From positions 1 through 32,334 of the forward strand of contig JAFYQQ010000056.1 in NCBI GenBank assembly GCA_017559845.1: a stretch of 32,334 bases of DNA. The letters run 5' to 3'. Position 1 is the first letter of the stretch. Every line of letters starts with the position of its first letter. The translations under genes and the position numbers were made by a program. Origin of the DNA: Bacteroidaceae bacterium (GTDB lineage: Bacteria; Bacteroidota; Bacteroidia; Bacteroidales; Bacteroidaceae). Under the pieces are notes generated by a model. It searched no databases. It saw only the letters and a program-made list of their open reading frames with translations, and was not told the origin of the DNA. This document shows positions 22,916 to 31,032 of this stretch, one piece after another.

Positions 22916-25081
22916 TCACTGCTTCTTCAGTCGGATAACCTTACTGTCAAACAGACCGTTGAGTGCAATCTCAATACCCTGCTGCATGAGGAACTTACCG
23001 GTAAAGGTGCGTCCTTCCCAATGATCCGTCCTGCCTTCTACACAAATCTCGGTGAGTTTGTAGTTGGCATCGGGATCGAGTCCAGCAAAGTGGAAACGGG
23101 GACGGAACTGGTTGACGTAATGTTCGAACTTATAGGCAAAGAAGATGGCCTCGGACTTGTCGTCCGTGATATACATTTCAGAGGCATAACCAGTCTTTTC
23201 ATAGGGCGAAATTATACGATACTGATTGCCGTGCTGGATGATAGGACGGATTTCCTTGTAGGTGGCAACGGCATTCTTTGCATACTCTAATTCCTTGGCT
23301 GTGAGGTCACTGGGTTTCATTTCCATACCCAAGCGTCCGGTCATGGCCACATCGAAACGGAACTTCAAGGGAATGACTCTGCGGGTCTGATGGTTGGGCG
23401 ATGCGCTGACATGCTGGGCCATGGCACAGGCGGGGAAGAACATACTGGTTCCCCACTGGATAAAGAGTCGCTGCTGGGCATCGGTGTTATCGCTTACCCA
23501 GAACTCATCAAAGTAAGGCATAAGGCCATAATTTACGCGTCCACCACCGCTGGCACAGCACTGGATTACCAAATCGGGATACTTGGCACGGATACGTTCG
23601 AGCGTTTTCTTCAGTCCAAGATGGTAATCCACATAGAGGTGGCTCTGATTGTCTCCGCTCAGATACTTGGAACCAAAATTCTGGATTTCAAAATTGGCAT
23701 CCCACTTGATATAATAAGTATTGGGGGTTTCTTTCATAATGTTGTCCACCACACCGAAGACAAAGTCCTGCACTTCGGGGTTACTCATGTCAAGGATGAG
23801 CTGTGTTCCTCCACGGCCGGTAATGGGGGTACGGTTGGGATGGCAAACAATCCACTCGGGATGCTTCTCATAGAGTTCGCTCTTGGTATTGGTCATTTCA
23901 GGCTCAATCCAAATACCCCACTTCAGTCCGCGTTCGGCAGCAGCCTTCTCCAGTGCGGGCACACCATTGGGGAGCTTGCGGGTGTCGGTTACCCAATCAC
24001 CCAAAGCGCAGTCGTCCACAGAACGCTGGTACTTGTCGCCAAACCATCCGTCGTCCATTACGAAGAGTTCGCCACCAAGTTCCTTGATGCCATCCATCAT
24101 CTTTTCCATACCTTCCTGACTTACACGCAGATAAACTCCCTCCCAACTGTTAAGGAGAATCTTTCGAAGGGCGTTTCCGTTGTGCACCTTATTGTTGAGA
24201 CGCGCCCAGCGGTGGTAACTGCGGCTCACACCACCCATACCTTCGTCGCTATAGGCAAAAGCCAGTTCGGGTGTGGTGAAACTTTCGCCTTTCTTCAGGG
24301 TGTACTCTGAATTGGCCTCGCTGATTCCGGCAATCAGATGATGCTCTTTCTGGTTGCGGGTATCAATGGTGATTCTATAGGGTCCGCTCCAGCACAGCAC
24401 GGCGCCGATTACCCTACCCTCGTTCTCTCTGGGCTTGCCATCAAGAGAAATCATGATGTTGGGACGGTTACGCATGGCATTGCGGGCGCCATTGACATCG
24501 TGCACTTCGAAAGCACCGGCCTGCAAGGGTTCCTCATAAATATAAGATTCTGCGCCCCAAGTTCCGTGCTGATGGCTGACCCAAGCATTTCCCTGACGGA
24601 AAGGCATATAACCGCTGGCATACTTAAGTAGCGTGATGGGCTTTTTCTCCTGGTTGCGGATGACGCTCCAGGTTTCAATCACGTCACTGTTGTTGTAGGC
24701 ACGATAGCACACATCCACAAAGAAGTCGTATGCCTTGTCCTTCATTGTGATCGTGTAGACGGTGGCATTGGCTTCAGATGTTTCTGTGTCACTCTGATAA
24801 ACCAGTTCGGTACTCATGTTGCCGTCCGCATGCTTCACGCTAAGAGCGGGAATTTCCTGGCAACCGGCACCAAACGCAGGATAGGCTGGTTGCCAAAGGC
24901 TGTAGGCATTGTACACTTGGTGTAGGTTCTCCACTCGCTCACCGTAATAACTGATGTGAACGGGTTGGTTCTCTGATGTTCTGAGCAGCAAGGTGGTATT
25001 GGGCGTATTCACCACAATGTCCTTGGCCTGCAAAGAAATGGCAGCAGCCACTGCCATGGCAAGAAAACTTAATCTTTTCAT
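22916..25081 (-). CDS. Alpha-galactosidase, GH36, secreted
   Basis: 721 residues, typical for GH36, with signal peptide MKRLSFLAMAVAAAISLQA. The catalytic nucleophile lies in YIKWDANFE (Asp461) and the acid/base in FWVSDNTDAQQ (Asp531), with the substrate-binding CCASGGGR between them and WGIWIEPEMTN before. It removes terminal alpha-galactose from raffinose-type sugars or galactomannan in the periplasm. No SusC/SusD pair or other glycosidase lies in the window, so it is not part of a visible polysaccharide utilisation locus. It shares the strand with the cytochrome operon but is separated from it by a terminator. Confidence 0.9.
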   Translation of the reverse strand: MKRLSFLAMAVAAAISLQAKDIVVNTPNTTLLLRTSENQPVHISYYGERVENLHQVYNAYSLWQPAYPAFGAGCQEIPALSVKHADGNMSTELVYQSDTETSEANATVYTITMKDKAYDFFVDVCYRAYNNSDVIETWSVIRNQEKKPITLLKYASGYMPFRQGNAWVSHQHGTWGAESYIYEEPLQAGAFEVHDVNGARNAMRNRPNIMISLDGKPRENEGRVIGAVLCWSGPYRITIDTRNQKEHHLIAGISEANSEYTLKKGESFTTPELAFAYSDEGMGGVSRSYHRWARLNNKVHNGNALRKILLNSWEGVYLRVSQEGMEKMMDGIKELGGELFVMDDGWFGDKYQRSVDDCALGDWVTDTRKLPNGVPALEKAAAERGLKWGIWIEPEMTNTKSELYEKHPEWIVCHPNRTPITGRGGTQLILDMSNPEVQDFVFGVVDNIMKETPNTYYIKWDANFEIQNFGSKYLSGDNQSHLYVDYHLGLKKTLERIRAKYPDLVIQCCASGGGRVNYGLMPYFDEFWVSDNTDAQQRLFIQWGTSMFFPACAMAQHVSASPNHQTRRVIPLKFRFDVAMTGRLGMEMKPSDLTAKELEYAKNAVATYKEIRPIIQHGNQYRIISPYEKTGYASEMYITDDKSEAIFFAYKFEHYVNQFRPRFHFAGLDPDANYKLTEICVEGRTDHWEGRTFTGKFLMQQGIEIALNGLFDSKVIRLKKQ

Positions 25082-25145
25082 TTCTAATTCGTTTATGGTT
25101 TGATAACTTGTGTTTAAATTGGCATAAAAATGATTATATCACTTG

Positions 25146-25153
25146 CAAATTTA
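25146..25153 (-). promoter_or_regulatory. -7 element TAAATTTG of the alpha-galactosidase gene
   Basis: The minus strand reads TAAATTTG, 64 nt before the ATG at 25081. No exact TTTG at -33 (TGTG at 25177-25174). Confidence 0.45.
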
Positions 25154-25229
25154 TGTATTTTTTTGGAGATGGACACATAAAACAAGCAAGAATATGATTT
25201 GATTTTATTAGATAGGCAGAGGCAACAGA

Positions 25230-25343
25230 TATTTCAATATATACCCATACTCAGGTTTTTACAGACACAGACACTGAAGTGCCTACATATACAGAAACGC
25301 AAACACCCACGCATTTACATATTCACATATTTGCGTATGCGAT
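25230..25343. repeat. Degenerate 8-bp repeat array downstream of the par genes
   Basis: The clearest units are CATTTACA, TATTCACA, TATTTGCG and TATGCGAT starting at 25312, 25320, 25328 and 25336, with weaker units in the same phase back to about 25264, and TATTTCAA, TATATACC, CATACTCA at 25230, 25238 and 25246 in a shifted phase. The same TATTNNNN pattern recurs at 25848 and 27097. Possible partition site. The rest of the 325-bp gap between the GH36 and parB-like genes shows nothing else. Confidence 0.5.
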
Positions 25344-25406
25344 GAAAAAGAAACCCATCACAGAAAGTTCCTGCAATGGGTATATAAGTCTAGGGATTAT
25401 AGGCAC

Positions 25407-25784
25407 CTATACATATTTATATATAAGGGACTCATAAGCGGAAAGGATTTCTATGCCCTCACTGTCAAGTCCAATCGCATCAAGATAGTGCTTCTTGATA
25501 AACTCATGCAAAGCGGCACGTACCACATTCTGCTTTTCGAACTTATTTCTAAAGGCGATGTAGTCAAGTGCGTTGCGGTCATCCTCTGTGGTGAAGAAAC
25601 TGAAACCGCCTGTTTTCTCAATGGTACAAACTCTTCGCAAAGGTTTTACCGGAGGCATTGTTTGTACAATTTGTTGGCGAACCGCCTCGTTTGTTGCTAA
25701 TGGTTTTGGGGATACAAAGGACTCTCCTGCCTCATGTGCCACCTTAGCAATGTTTAAGATATTTCTTGATTTCTTTATGGCCAT
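25407..25784 (-). CDS. Small putative centromere-binding (ParB-like) partner of ParA
   Basis: 125 residues, basic N-terminus (MAIKKSRNILNIAKVAHEAG), then a proline-rich linker and a C-terminal segment NALDYIAFRNKFEKQNVVRAALHEFI that resembles a ribbon-helix-helix module. It follows parA on the same strand, 122 bp away, the position of the DNA-binding partner in small-ParB (type Ib-like) partition systems. It lacks the classical ParB nuclease fold. The gap before it holds an octamer repeat array that could be its binding site. No strong family match from memory; the role is inferred from context. Confidence 0.6.
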   Translation of the reverse strand: MAIKKSRNILNIAKVAHEAGESFVSPKPLATNEAVRQQIVQTMPPVKPLRRVCTIEKTGGFSFFTTEDDRNALDYIAFRNKFEKQNVVRAALHEFIKKHYLDAIGLDSEGIEILSAYESLIYKYV

Positions 25785-25847
25785 AACTTATATTTTACTT
25801 ATTTTCAACCAATTAAACAATTGCACACTTCCGCATACGCAGAAATG

Positions 25848-25911
25848 TCAGTATTTAAACATTTCCATATTCATACATCTAAATATTCGAATATTTGGAT
25901 ATAGGACTATT
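25848..25911. repeat. Eight-unit 8-bp repeat array between parA and the parB-like gene
   Basis: Units end in ATT or a close variant every 8 bp from 25848: TCAGTATT, TAAACATT, TCCATATT, CATACATC, TAAATATT, CGAATATT, TGGATATA, GGACTATT. The last unit overlaps the parA stop codon. Tandem short repeats next to a small ribbon-helix-helix-like protein gene are the usual form of a plasmid centromere. Confidence 0.6.
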
Positions 25912-26794
25912 CGCCGCGTTCCTGGATGAAAGTGCGGAAGGCAGAGTTGGCGATTTGCCCCCACTTCATTGGTGTCCATGTTTTAGGACGCGTTTGACGG
26001 CCTATCATGTGTTCTGCTATGCGCATATAATCGTCCGCCGCTGTTGAGTCTGGGGCGTATTCAAACAAACTCATTTCATGCGCAACCGATTCAGTACAGC
26101 GTACACATTCGCGGATGTGAACAGGGAAAAGCGGCGCTCTAACTTCTTCAGGATTACTATAATATGCTTTTACTTCCTTGGAAATCTGTCTGTTAGCATT
26201 CCAGCGGATGAGCAGATAACCAAGTATGGACACCTTACAGCGCAACTGGGTGCGGACTTTCTCTATATATGCAAGCAGTCGTGGAAGGCCCTGAAGACTG
26301 TATATTCCAGCTTCAGTGGGTACAATTACATAATCACTTGCAACAAGAGCGTTAGTGTTCATTAACGTTTCACCTCCGGGGGCGCAGTCGATGAAAATAT
26401 AATCATACATCTGGCGAATGGGCAGGTTGGTGTCTGGGTCAATCATGTCCAGAAAATCAGACAACCTGTGTTCGCGGCTATACATCAACTGCAACTCAGC
26501 ATTGATGTTACTCATACTGTGGCTGCCCGGTATGTAATCAAGACCATCATAACGGGTATAGATGGGCAAGGGTAGGTTAGCACGAACAGCGTCATCGTGC
26601 AACCATTCATAGATGGTTGAGTCTGCTTCCTTATGCACAGTCTTGTCCACAGTATCTGTTAAGTTACATTGTGGATCCGTATCGACAAGTAAAACCTTCT
26701 TGCCAAGCAGCCAAAGTGCAAAACCAAGATTTACCACAGTAGTGGTCTTGGCGCAGCCTCCTTTATCGTGTAAAACAGCAATAACTTGTGACAT
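25907..26794 (-). CDS. parA: ParA partition ATPase
   Basis: 295 residues from the ATG at 26794; the frame open from 26845 crosses the promoter. The deviant Walker A KGGCAKTTT (Lys11, Lys16) is the ParA/MinD signature. VLLVDTDPQCNLTDTV and YDYIFIDCAPGGETLMN supply the other switch motifs, and ALVASDYVIVPTEAGIYSLQGL follows. There is no N-terminal DNA-binding domain, as in short (type Ib) ParA. It segregates the replicon by ATP-driven interaction with nucleoid DNA and its small partner. A complete promoter lies at 26862-26832. Confidence 0.9.
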   Translation of the reverse strand: MSQVIAVLHDKGGCAKTTTVVNLGFALWLLGKKVLLVDTDPQCNLTDTVDKTVHKEADSTIYEWLHDDAVRANLPLPIYTRYDGLDYIPGSHSMSNINAELQLMYSREHRLSDFLDMIDPDTNLPIRQMYDYIFIDCAPGGETLMNTNALVASDYVIVPTEAGIYSLQGLPRLLAYIEKVRTQLRCKVSILGYLLIRWNANRQISKEVKAYYSNPEEVRAPLFPVHIRECVRCTESVAHEMSLFEYAPDSTAADDYMRIAEHMIGRQTRPKTWTPMKWGQIANSAFRTFIQERGE

Positions 26795-26831
26795 AATGCG
26801 ATTAATTGGATGTTTTTTATGAAATCTGTTG

Positions 26832-26862
26832 CAAAAATAGCACAAATATTTGAAGATACAAA
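26832..26862 (-). promoter_or_regulatory. Complete promoter of parA
   Basis: On the minus strand TTTG (26862-26859), a 19-bp spacer, then TATTTTTG (26839-26832). The transcript would start about 30 nt before the ATG at 26794. The -33 box abuts octamer repeats, so partition proteins bound there could repress it. Confidence 0.65.
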
Positions 26863-26866
26863 GAGA

Positions 26867-27136
26867 TATGTAGATATTTGCACATATTTGTGTGTATTTT
26901 TATATCTCAACCTTTGGAGACCTGGGTATTTACACATATTTATATATATAAGGTATGTAACTTGTTGGTTTTCTAATATGGGATATATGGATACTCGGCG
27001 ATATGCAAATATACAGAAACACGTATATTGAAAACATAGACACACATATAGTTATATATGCAAATATTTGAATAACTTTTATACGTAAGAATGTGGGTAT
27101 CTATGTATTCGGGTATTTGCGTATTTTGGTATTTGA
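26867..27136. repeat. Octamer repeats upstream of parA
   Basis: Five perfect-phase units start at 27097, 27105, 27113, 27121 and 27129: GTATCTAT, GTATTCGG, GTATTTGC, GTATTTTG, GTATTTGA. A shorter run (TATGTAGA, TATTTGCA, CATATTTG) starts at 26867. The TATT core every 8 bp matches the arrays at 25230-25343 and 25848-25911. Between the two runs the DNA is AT-rich, with many ATATTTG and GCAAATAT words. Confidence 0.55.
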
Positions 27137-27231
27137 ATGCTTATATGTTTGGGTGCTTTCATATACACAGATTTAGATATCATTTGCGGATGAAGGTGAA
27201 TGAATGTGAATGAATGTTGTAGGAACTGTAT

Positions 27232-27339
27232 ATGTTCGGATTCTCTATACCAATAATTAATTACTTCTGGACGTCAAGTTGGGAAAGGCTATATGTACAG
27301 TTCGGTTTCTCTTGACAAGATGTTCAAAAAGATTTTACC
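27232..27339 (-). repeat. Inverted iterons, distal pair
   Basis: In the orientation RTGTTC-N8-TTTACC: 27320-27339 is perfect and 27232-27251 has TATACC in place of TTTACC. A weaker match lies at 27298-27317. They point opposite to the rep-proximal set. Confidence 0.6.
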
Positions 27340-27515
27340 AGAAGTGATGTAATTTACTGATTTTAGGCAAGTTCTGTTGGCTATATAATTATATTTAGTA
27401 TCTGTTTTATTTAAAAAAGTAATTCTGAAAATTGAAATTTAGAGATAAACAATAATGAAATATTTTAATATAAGGAATCGTAAATAATTGAAACAAAGAG
27501 AGATAAACAATGTCT

Positions 27516-27652
27516 GGTAAAATCTTTCTGAACACCAGGTAACCGATATCCGAAGAAAAAGTATGTGAAAATCATGCATTTAGCCAAAAAACACCTAATT
27601 ATTGGTCAAAAGAAAATGAACATTATATATAATGTATAAGAAAACCGAACAT
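27516..27652 (+). repeat. Direct iterons, central set
   Basis: GGTAAA-N8-GAACAC at 27516-27535 is perfect. A degenerate copy follows at 27538-27557, a 22-bp step. GGTCAA-N8-GAACAT lies at 27604-27623 and a weaker copy ending in GAACAT at 27633-27652. Confidence 0.65.
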
Positions 27653-27794
27653 TATATGGACGGAATAATTTTCAGGTAAAACATTGGCAAGCTCCAGCAA
27701 GCCATAAATGACTAAAAATACACAAAAAAACGTCCATTTCATCGTTTTATATCCACTTTTGGCCAAAATCCACACAAAAAAATGAAAAAAAATA

Positions 27795-27932
27795 ATGTTC
27801 GGAAAGTTTTTACCGAAAGAAGGATTCTGTTCGATTTTATTTTACCAAAAACAGTCCTGGTAAATAAAAAATGAACATCCGGTAAAAGAAATACGAACAC
27901 TTTGCGTTGTTTGGTAAAGGGAATACGAACAC
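27795..27932. repeat. Rep-proximal iteron cluster, five copies
   Basis: Two inverted copies (27795-27814 and 27827-27846) face three direct copies (27859-27878, 27881-27900, 27913-27932). All carry GGTAAA or its complement, 8 variable bases and GAACA or its complement. Steps are 32, 22 and 32 bp, close to whole helical turns. The cluster ends about 120 bp before the rep start and is the most probable Rep binding site. Confidence 0.8.
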
Positions 27933-28026
27933 ACTTGGGTACGCAAATATTTAAATATAGGCATTTGTGAGAACAAGCACAGAAAAAAAGTTATTAAAAA
28001 ATATGCTCAGAATCAGAATATTATTT

Positions 28027-28034
28027 TACCTTTG
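28027..28034 (+). promoter_or_regulatory. -7 element TACCTTTG of rep
   Basis: TACCTTTG ends 21 nt before the ATG at 28056. No TTTG at -33. The upstream iterons would let Rep repress its own gene. Confidence 0.5.
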
Positions 28035-28055
28035 CCACTGAGAAATCAAAAGAAG

Positions 28056-29519
28056 ATGAAAAAGAAGGTTGCGGAATTCAATCCCAAAAACGAACTTGTA
28101 CGAGAACTGAAAGACTCGGAGTTCGTGAAGAATCCTTTGGTGTATAGCCAGATCAGGGGAGACTTCACACCCATGCAAACCAACGTAATGGTTGAGCTGG
28201 TGAATACGCTGCAAGACAAGATAAACGAATACCTTCAGCAACGGAAGCGCACTGAAAACGTGATGCCCATGCTCTTTTCTCAGGAAGAAATGAGCGGTGG
28301 ATCCGTCACTTTTACCATACCCATTAAAGAACTCGGAGTCAGCCCCAACTCATACAATGAACTGGAACAAGCCTGTTACAAGTTATTAAAACTTGACGTG
28401 GTATACAGTACAAAGGATGACGAGACTGGAGAGGAAAGTATTGTGATGGCGAATATTTTCAGTAAAATCAAGTTTCCGACCAGCGATGTCAGCAAAGAAG
28501 GTATCAAGTATAACTATGCAGGCGGAAAGCGCAGAACGGGTCAGTTGCAGATAAGCATGCTCAGCGAAAACGTGAGCAGAGTCTTTGACATGAGGCGCGG
28601 CTATGTCGAGCATGTCCGCCACATCGTGTCGTTCTGCCGCAAACGTCAGAGCCCTCGAGTATACATCTATTTGAGCAAATGGAAACATGTAGGGCACAAG
28701 AGTGTGAACTATATCGAGTTTAAGGAATACCTGGGTCTTTTGCGCTACAACGCCAAGCGGACGGAAATAGTACAGAACAAGTACGAGAAGTTTGCCACCT
28801 TCTGCAGCATGGTGCTTAATCCAATCCGTGATGAGCTGAACGAACTGGCTGCGGCGAACAAGATAGACTTTTCTTTTGACTATACGCCAAAGTATCCTGT
28901 GGGCAAGACAAAGGGAGACCCCGACAGCATCATCTTCAACATCCATCTCTCTGGCATGGGACAGGCGCGAAAGAAGCAGCGGCAAGGATATGCAAGCCGC
29001 GCCGACTTGGAGCAGGTGTTGCAGACCGAGTATGGATTGACTTCAACAGATCTGATGAGTCTGCGCGAACTGATGACCGATGCTATGCTTCCAGCCTTGC
29101 AGGCAGAGGTGAAAGAGCTGAAAGAAAAAATTGAAAAGTTCAAGCCCAGAGGTGTGAGGGCATACGTAGTAACCTGTTTGCGCAATTTCTTACGACAGCT
29201 TGCCGCTGAGATGCCCGATGACGTGGAAGAGGCAAGTATTGTGGAGGAAGAACCAACCAAACCATTGCTCTCAGAGGAAGACTTGAACATGTGGAACCTT
29301 TTCACACAGATGGTGGAGGAAACCATTTCAGAAGACGAGTACTTCAAATGGTTTAGTGAGACAAGTATCTACAGCTTTGTGAACAACTGTCTGACGATGA
29401 CGGTTCCCACGCGTTATGTGATGGAGTACATTGAGCAGAATCTGCTGCCACAGGTAAAGGACGCCCTTGAAGCGGCTTTCGGCGACGGTTGTTCCCTGCG
29501 TTACAGACTGGCAGACTAA
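28056..29519 (+). CDS. Rep_3-family replication initiator with a DnaA domain I-like C-terminus
   Basis: 487 residues from the ATG at 28056 (the in-frame start at 28032 lies inside the -7 element). Residues about 20-300 form the Rep_3 double winged-helix: NPLVYSQIRGDFTPMQTNVM, VTFTIPIKELGVSPNSYNEL and SPRVYIYLSKWKHVGHKSVNYIEF in their normal order. After a charged helical region, residues about 405-487 (MWNLFTQMVEETISEDEYF, WFSETSIYSFVNNCLTMTVP, RYVMEYIEQNLLPQVKDAL) follow the pattern of DnaA domain I, which binds the replicative helicase and other DnaA molecules. The protein should bind the iterons upstream and load helicase directly. Divergent from parA. Confidence 0.85.
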   Translation: MKKKVAEFNPKNELVRELKDSEFVKNPLVYSQIRGDFTPMQTNVMVELVNTLQDKINEYLQQRKRTENVMPMLFSQEEMSGGSVTFTIPIKELGVSPNSYNELEQACYKLLKLDVVYSTKDDETGEESIVMANIFSKIKFPTSDVSKEGIKYNYAGGKRRTGQLQISMLSENVSRVFDMRRGYVEHVRHIVSFCRKRQSPRVYIYLSKWKHVGHKSVNYIEFKEYLGLLRYNAKRTEIVQNKYEKFATFCSMVLNPIRDELNELAAANKIDFSFDYTPKYPVGKTKGDPDSIIFNIHLSGMGQARKKQRQGYASRADLEQVLQTEYGLTSTDLMSLRELMTDAMLPALQAEVKELKEKIEKFKPRGVRAYVVTCLRNFLRQLAAEMPDDVEEASIVEEEPTKPLLSEEDLNMWNLFTQMVEETISEDEYFKWFSETSIYSFVNNCLTMTVPTRYVMEYIEQNLLPQVKDALEAAFGDGCSLRYRLAD

Positions 29520-29610
29520 GGGCGCGTGCTATGCGTCCCTAAAGATGCGTTTTGAATTTAACGGTAAAAAGAAAAATTGGGGGCGAATGTAATATTTGTG
29601 CTTGTCACTC

Positions 29611-30483
29611 CTACCGCTTTCCATTGGCCACCCAAACGCCCAGAATGGTGAGCAACATTCCGCTGACGGACATCCAGGTGAGCGGTTCGCCCAACACCTG
29701 GTGCGCCACCAGCAATGTGATGAGCGGATTGAAATAGATAAGGTTGTTGGCATGGATAGCCCCAATGCGGCTCACGGCCACATTCCAGCCGAAGAAGCAG
29801 AGCAGCGATGCCACTACGCCCAGGAAGAGCAGGTTGCCCCAAACGACCGGTTGGCCGGCAATGATGGAGAAGTCCACAGAAGAATCCTGCAAGAAAGCGA
29901 ACGGCAATGCGGTGATGAAACCCCAGAAGAAAAGTTTGCGCGTAATGAGCAAGGCCGACCATTTCTCCGCCACACGACAATAGGCAAGGGAATAGAACGA
30001 CCAGCACAGACCGCTTGCCAGCGACAGAAAGTCGCCCAGCGGATTCAGTTCCAGCAGGATATGTCCGTTCATCACCACGCTGAACACACCGATGACAGCC
30101 AGCAGACTGCCCAAAAGCATGCTCGAGGAAAGCCGCGTTGTCTTTCGGTTCAGCACCCTCATAAGCAACATGGTGTACAGCGGTGTGAGGCTGACAATAA
30201 GACTGGCGTTTGTGGTTAGCGTGTACTTGATTGCCGAGTTTTCCGTCAGAAAATAGAGCGAGCCGCCCGTTATGCCCAGAAAGGCCATCCAAGCCTCGTC
30301 CTTCCAAGAGGGCAGCACCAGATGCTTCCGGTAGAACGGCAGCAACATGCCGTATGCCAGTCCGAAGCGGAGCAGCAGGATGTCCACCGGCGTCAGCCCA
30401 GCTTGTAACAGGATTTTGGAAGAAATAAAGGTGCATCCCCAGAAGAAGACGCAACCCAAGGCCAGCAGATAATAAAGCAACAT
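29611..30483 (-). CDS. EamA-family (DMT) membrane transporter
   Basis: 290 residues from the ATG at 30483; a much longer open frame upstream is not coding-like and includes the promoter. About ten transmembrane helices in two EamA repeats: ALGCVFFWGCTFISSKILLQ and LLLRFGLAYGMLL begin the first, GDFLSLASGLCWSFYSLAY the second; the ends LGSLLAVIGVFSVVMNG and SGMLLTILGVWVANG close each repeat. It exports or exchanges an unknown metabolite across the inner membrane. Convergent with rep, alone on its transcript. Confidence 0.85.
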   Translation of the reverse strand: MLLYYLLALGCVFFWGCTFISSKILLQAGLTPVDILLLRFGLAYGMLLPFYRKHLVLPSWKDEAWMAFLGITGGSLYFLTENSAIKYTLTTNASLIVSLTPLYTMLLMRVLNRKTTRLSSSMLLGSLLAVIGVFSVVMNGHILLELNPLGDFLSLASGLCWSFYSLAYCRVAEKWSALLITRKLFFWGFITALPFAFLQDSSVDFSIIAGQPVVWGNLLFLGVVASLLCFFGWNVAVSRIGAIHANNLIYFNPLITLLVAHQVLGEPLTWMSVSGMLLTILGVWVANGKR

Positions 30484-30544
30484 AAATGTAGTAGGGTGGG
30501 GTAGGTGAGTGACTAAAACGGAGCTAACTCCTGAAATTTGCGTG

Positions 30545-30552
30545 CAAAGGTA
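30545..30552 (-). promoter_or_regulatory. -7 element TACCTTTG of the EamA gene
   Basis: The minus strand reads TACCTTTG, 61 nt before the ATG at 30483. No -33 TTTG at the standard distance. Confidence 0.5.
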
Positions 30553-30641
30553 CATAAATCCGTTGAAAAACCGAAGAAGGATACAAAGATTGTGAAAAGT
30601 GAGCGCAATGAAACTTTGTTTCAATTGCCGAATGAGAGCAG

Positions 30642-30690
30642 TTTCGCATTGCGAAATGCAAAATGCAAAATGCAAAAACGCAAAAATACA
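30642..30690. repeat. Dyad and short tandem repeat upstream of the EamA gene
   Basis: TTTCGCA-T-TGCGAAA (30642-30656) is a perfect palindrome that runs into three to four copies of ATGCAAA and variants (to about 30687). The rest of the 345-bp gap between the EamA gene and the small membrane protein gene holds the promoter above and the terminator below. Confidence 0.5.
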
Positions 30691-30815
30691 AAATCCTAAT
30701 TGTAATGTGCTAATATTCAACGAAATAAGATTTTGTGTTTTTGTAAAATCCTGTAAAAGTACCCCCAAAAAGCCCCAAAAAGGGCGTTTTCAGTGGCAAA
30801 ATCAAGCCTTTGAAG

Positions 30816-30849
30816 CACAAAACCCACCTCATTGCGGTGGGTTTTTGTG
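30816..30849. terminator. Terminator overlapping the end of the small membrane protein gene
   Basis: CACAAAACCCACC (30816-30828) pairs with GGTGGGTTTT-T-GTG (30836-30849), one bulged T, 7-nt loop. The stop codon of the minus-strand gene (30831-30829) sits in the loop and its last codons form one arm. A T-run follows on both strands. Confidence 0.7.
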
Positions 30850-31029
30850 TTGGTTCATCAGGTCTTTGATGTAGATTCGCACGCCGAAGACGGAGCCGGC
30901 GTAGACAAGTATTTGGCCGAAGAGCATCAGCACCGATCCGTCTATCTCGCCTGTGGGCGGAAGTGCCAATGAGATGGCGCACATGGCTGCGCCGAAGGCC
31001 AGAAGAAGAATGGCGCTTGTGCGTTCCAT
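30829..31029 (-). CDS. Small two-helix membrane protein of a phage-like operon
   Basis: 66 residues: a first hydrophobic helix (SAILLLAFGAAMCAISLAL), a short polar loop (PPTGEIDGS), a second (VLMLFGQILVYAGSVFGV) and a basic tail. I do not recognise a named family. The start is 3 bp after the stop of the smalltalk gene, which makes translation coupling likely. Small membrane proteins at the end of such lysozyme-containing operons may act like holins, but this is a guess from context. Confidence 0.6.
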   Translation of the reverse strand: MERTSAILLLAFGAAMCAISLALPPTGEIDGSVLMLFGQILVYAGSVFGVRIYIKDLMNQHKNPPQ

Positions 31030-31032
31030 GGG

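Larger units (their letters stand above)
26795..28055. other. AT-rich replication origin region between parA and rep
   Basis: A 1.26-kb gene-free, strongly AT-rich region between divergent parA and rep. It contains the parA promoter, octamer repeats, at least seven iterons (27232-27932), a perfect 12-bp palindrome TTTTGGCCAAAA at 27757-27768 flanked on both sides by TCCAC, and the rep -7 element. No clear TTATCCACA DnaA box was found. All of this fits an iteron-controlled theta origin. Confidence 0.8.

Noticed and set aside
22916..25081. Polysaccharide utilisation locus around the alpha-galactosidase
   Set aside because: No SusC, SusD, further glycosidase or sensor gene lies adjacent; a terminator separates it from the cytochrome operon.
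27757..27768. DnaA boxes around TTTTGGCCAAAA
   Set aside because: The flanking TCCAC words do not match TTATCCACA closely enough.
29519..29541. Terminator hairpin just after rep (GGGCGC with GCGTCCC)
   Set aside because: Seven pairs with a bulged T and no T-run; too weak to list.
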